From Phoenix dactylifera (Eukaryota > Streptophyta > Magnoliopsida > Arecales > Arecaceae): DNA of 64,000 bases. Each line of letters opens with the position of its first letter. Within the stretch, counting starts at the first letter, position 1. Below are positions 61,393 through 64,000 of this stretch, in pieces. The translations under genes and the position numbers were made by a program. The stretch is taken from the NCBI RefSeq assembly GCF_009389715.1, contig NC_052395.1, forward strand, positions 2,976,001 to 3,040,000, in the 5' to 3' direction. The notes under the pieces were generated by a model. It was not told where the DNA came from. It saw nothing but the letters and a program-made list of their open reading frames with translations, and ran no database searches.

Positions 61393-64000
61393 CTGAAAAG
61401 AACCAAAGGAAAATTTTGACAGTAGCACTTTAAGAAAAAAATATGGGAACTAAAATTGCCGCACAAATTATATAATATCATTTATCCAAGAAAAAAAAAG
61501 AGCAGGAAAAAAAAGAATGAATACAAATCATGCGAAAACTCACAGTTCAAGCAAATAAGCAAAGACTGAAAATAGATACAAGCATAATAGTAAAAAATAA
61601 ATCTCCCATATCAGGCATCCTAAGAAACCTGTGAAAAAAATATAAACTTATTGGCAATATTAATAAAGAACCACTAAATTACAGAGTTTTGTATCCTTTA
61701 TCTGCAGCATCCAGCTTTCAAGTTTTATCGAGTTTGTGCTTCCAATTTAGATGGGTCTAAGATAGCCTTTGTCATTCTTGAGACTTTTTTTTGCTGTTAT
61801 ATTCTAATTATCCCCAGAAAAAAGTACCATCTTTGTGTGAAGTTTCCTGGATAGACTTAACCAAAATAATTGGGCCAGATTAAAGGATTACTTAGGATTT
61901 TTATATGATTTTGTTTTATTTTCTTATCTCCGTGGAATCTAAATGACTAACATATCTAAAGTTCCTGGGAGTGGGTATTCAGCTGAAATAGTTAAAGGCA
62001 GAACGAATTCTAAAATTAGACATGGGGCAACAATTTAGAAAGACGCACATATTTTCGAAAAATGAGAGAGAAACTACAACCAATTATGACACATTTAACA
62101 AACCAGCCCAATGTCATTTAGTCCTTTATACTGTTCTTTTCTCTTTCTTATGGACCCTATGATCATTTCAAAATTTTTAACATGTAATTAAATTTTTATT
62201 ACTTAGAAAACAATCAATCAGAAAAAGTATCTTGGTTCAGATGCTAACTTCGACTCTATGTTTTTTGACAAATTCATAGTCACGAGGCAAATTAACATTA
62301 TATAGAAAGCAGTTGAAGGGAAATCTTAGGGCAGATTGCTAAGATCTAATCATAAGGTGATGGAGACCATCCCAAGTTTCAGTCTTATAATCAGCATTGA
62401 TGACAGGAACCGACAAGCTTGTGGATGGATGAAGCTTGGACCGAGAGCCTCTATTGATGCATCAAGTCGTAGATTGAGCCAGATTTTATATCAAGTGTTG
62501 AGTTGATCTAGACAAATAATTTAGGATTTTCATCATTTTCTTTGTACTTTCATTATTTTATTCTATTTTAGCTATGTTCTGCTGTATTTTTAGTGTTTTT
62601 TGCACTGCCTACAATATGAACATATGTGGAGGGTTATTTTGGCTACGAAAGTTGAAACCATGGTCTTCCATACCGGTCCGTACCGGCCGATACAGGCCGG
62701 TATGTACCGGTCCGGCCTGAGACCGGTACCGAATCAGCGTGGAATCCGGTACCGGTAGTTTATTGTTGGAGAACCGGTTCGGACCAGTACGGGACCGGTT
62801 CGTACCGGTCCGGGCTACCACCGGTACGCCGACCGGTACCGGTACGGCGGACCTTGGTTGAAACCCTATCTATATTAGCCGGCCCCTCTTCTGTGCTTTT
62901 CTATGGTACTGTAAAGATAAAATTACATTCTTTTTGTCTCTCAAGTTCTCTTTTTAAGTCTTGAATTTTCCCCTTCATGCAACATGAAGACCAGTGTAGG
63001 GCCTTTCTGGAGTGATTCCAGGTCTGAATTTTCCTCTTCCCCTCCTCTCCTATATCTTCTCTCTCCTTCTTTGTTTCTTTTCCATTTAGTGCAATGGCTC
63101 TCCCTGTTTTCTTTGCTGAAACCCTAACCCTTAGCACACAAATGACTGGATGCCTGCTGCTAGTTGCATCTGCCTAAAACTGACATCAACCAGTCATCAA
63201 CTTCTGGCAGCCGATCTTCCATCTATCTTGTTACAGCGCTACTATTATACTACTGCCTGGGGAAGGTCACAACTGGGCTGATATCTGAGTTTTCCGCACG
63301 AGGTTGTTCAGGCTGCAAGATTGTCATGTAGATTCAGATCACGACACAAAGGAGCCTTCAAGGATGTTGATGCATATAGCATTCTAACTATCTTGAAACT
63401 TTTGGGAACATGCTGAAATCTGTATACTTATAGGCCTCTTGCAACTTTTATTTTCTGATTTGATCTCAGCTGAATGCCATACTTGGTGCATACATATTTT
63501 ACATCATTCCTGGGTTAGTTTGGAAGACTATTTTGCATGTTACTGCAATGTCATTTCTATTTTTCTTAATTAGATCATGCAATTTTGATCTAGGATCACT
63601 TAGTCTCCTATATTTACGGTTTTTCCTAGGTTTAGCTTTCAGATTTATTCATATCGCTTGCTGTTTTGCATTGGAATCATATTAAGATAGCATTTAGAGT
63701 CTTCCCCTAGGTTGTCCTGTGTCCCAGAGAACCACAGGATCCACATGCAAAAATGATCTTTCTCAACCCTAAATCTAATAATCATCCTCGTGTCTGTGAA
63801 AGTTCATAAAGTAATACATATTATTTTATATAACCTGAGCCACAGACAGATGATAATGTTGAGGTAGATCTGTGGCAACATAAGCAAAAGAAAGTTGCAA
63901 TGAAATATGTTTGAGGATAAAGCAGCCAGGTGATGTTCCAAACGAGAAAACCAAAATGGAAGTTGCTAAAAGATTTGATAAAGTTTTTCATAAGCATACA
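61393..64000 (-). other. THO6 intron continuing past the window edge
   Basis: No further WD-repeat exon is recognisable between the acceptor at 61393 and the right edge, so this is probably intron. It holds the GTACCG-type MITE at 62658-62857 and otherwise AT-rich unique-looking DNA with short frames only. If the gene has an unusual exon here, I have missed it. Confidence 0.5.
62658..62857. mobile_element. GTACCG-rich MITE with TTGAAA duplication
   Basis: A 200-bp element flanked by the perfect hexamer TTGAAA (62652-62657 and 62858-62863). The left terminus CCATGGTCTTCCATACCGG and the reverse complement of the right terminus, CCAAGGTCCGCCGTACCGG, form an imperfect inverted repeat of about 30 bases. 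The interior is almost entirely ACCGGT, GGTACC, GTACCG and CGGTACCGG words, so it is GC-rich and highly self-complementary. It has no coding capacity. It is the best-preserved copy of a family with older relatives at 13.07, 14.94 and 57.6-58.1 kb. Confidence 0.8.

Noticed and set aside
63690..63770. Possible WD-like minus-strand peptide (VVLWDTGQ) as another THO6 exon
   Set aside because: The flanking sequence does not match the order expected for the protein, and no consistent splice sites in phase with the exon at 61392 were found.

Overview
This is plant nuclear DNA. It has intron-split genes with GT-AG junctions, a young chromodomain-containing Ty3/gypsy LTR retrotransposon, plant-type LINE and RTE relics, MITEs and a tRNA-derived SINE. 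Long, transposon-filled introns and the gene set suggest a monocot with a moderately large genome. A palm (Arecaceae) is my best guess, but that is inference, since no sequence search was possible. The window is mostly AT-rich and gene-poor: four recognisable protein-coding genes in 64 kb.

Layout. 1-2.4 kb: intergenic, with a LINE RNase H relic at the left edge. 2.4-4.04 kb (minus): an atypical bHLH transcription factor of the bHLH87/HECATE/INDEHISCENT type, with a 5'UTR intron and a TATA box. 4.1-9.7 kb: intergenic, with microsatellites, a 130-bp tandem duplication and a GC-rich island. 9.7-25.0 kb (minus): a ten-exon gene for a 340-aa protein that combines a DEDD-type 3'-5' exonuclease fold with a C-terminal KH domain; about 1 kb of coding sequence is spread over 15 kb. 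26.0-35.6 kb (plus): a complete LTR retrotransposon with TTTGT target-site duplication, nearly identical 2.33-kb LTRs carrying internal 76-bp tandem repeats, and one gag-pol frame broken by two TAG codons. 37.5-46.2 kb (plus): a six-exon single-Myb-histone (SMH/TRB) telomere-repeat-binding gene with a perfect (AACCCT)4 tract just upstream of its start codon; its introns hold two hAT-type elements and a tRNA-like SINE. 46.6-51.0 kb (minus): two LINE relics side by side. 52.3-64 kb (minus): the last two coding exons of a THO6/DWA1-like WD-repeat gene, separated by an 8.9-kb intron with an RTE relic, an Au-like SINE, a foldback repeat and a Tourist-like MITE. The 5' part of this gene lies beyond the right edge.

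The four genes do not form a pathway or cluster visible here; they act in transcription control, probable RNA metabolism, telomere/chromatin binding and mRNA export. The most notable signals are the telomeric-repeat tract in front of a telomere-repeat-binding factor gene, a compact GTACCG-rich MITE with clear target-site duplication plus related dispersed copies, the intronic foldback in the THO6 gene, and the exonuclease-KH protein whose third exonuclease motif lacks the usual tyrosine. I found no evidence of a wholly new multi-gene system.
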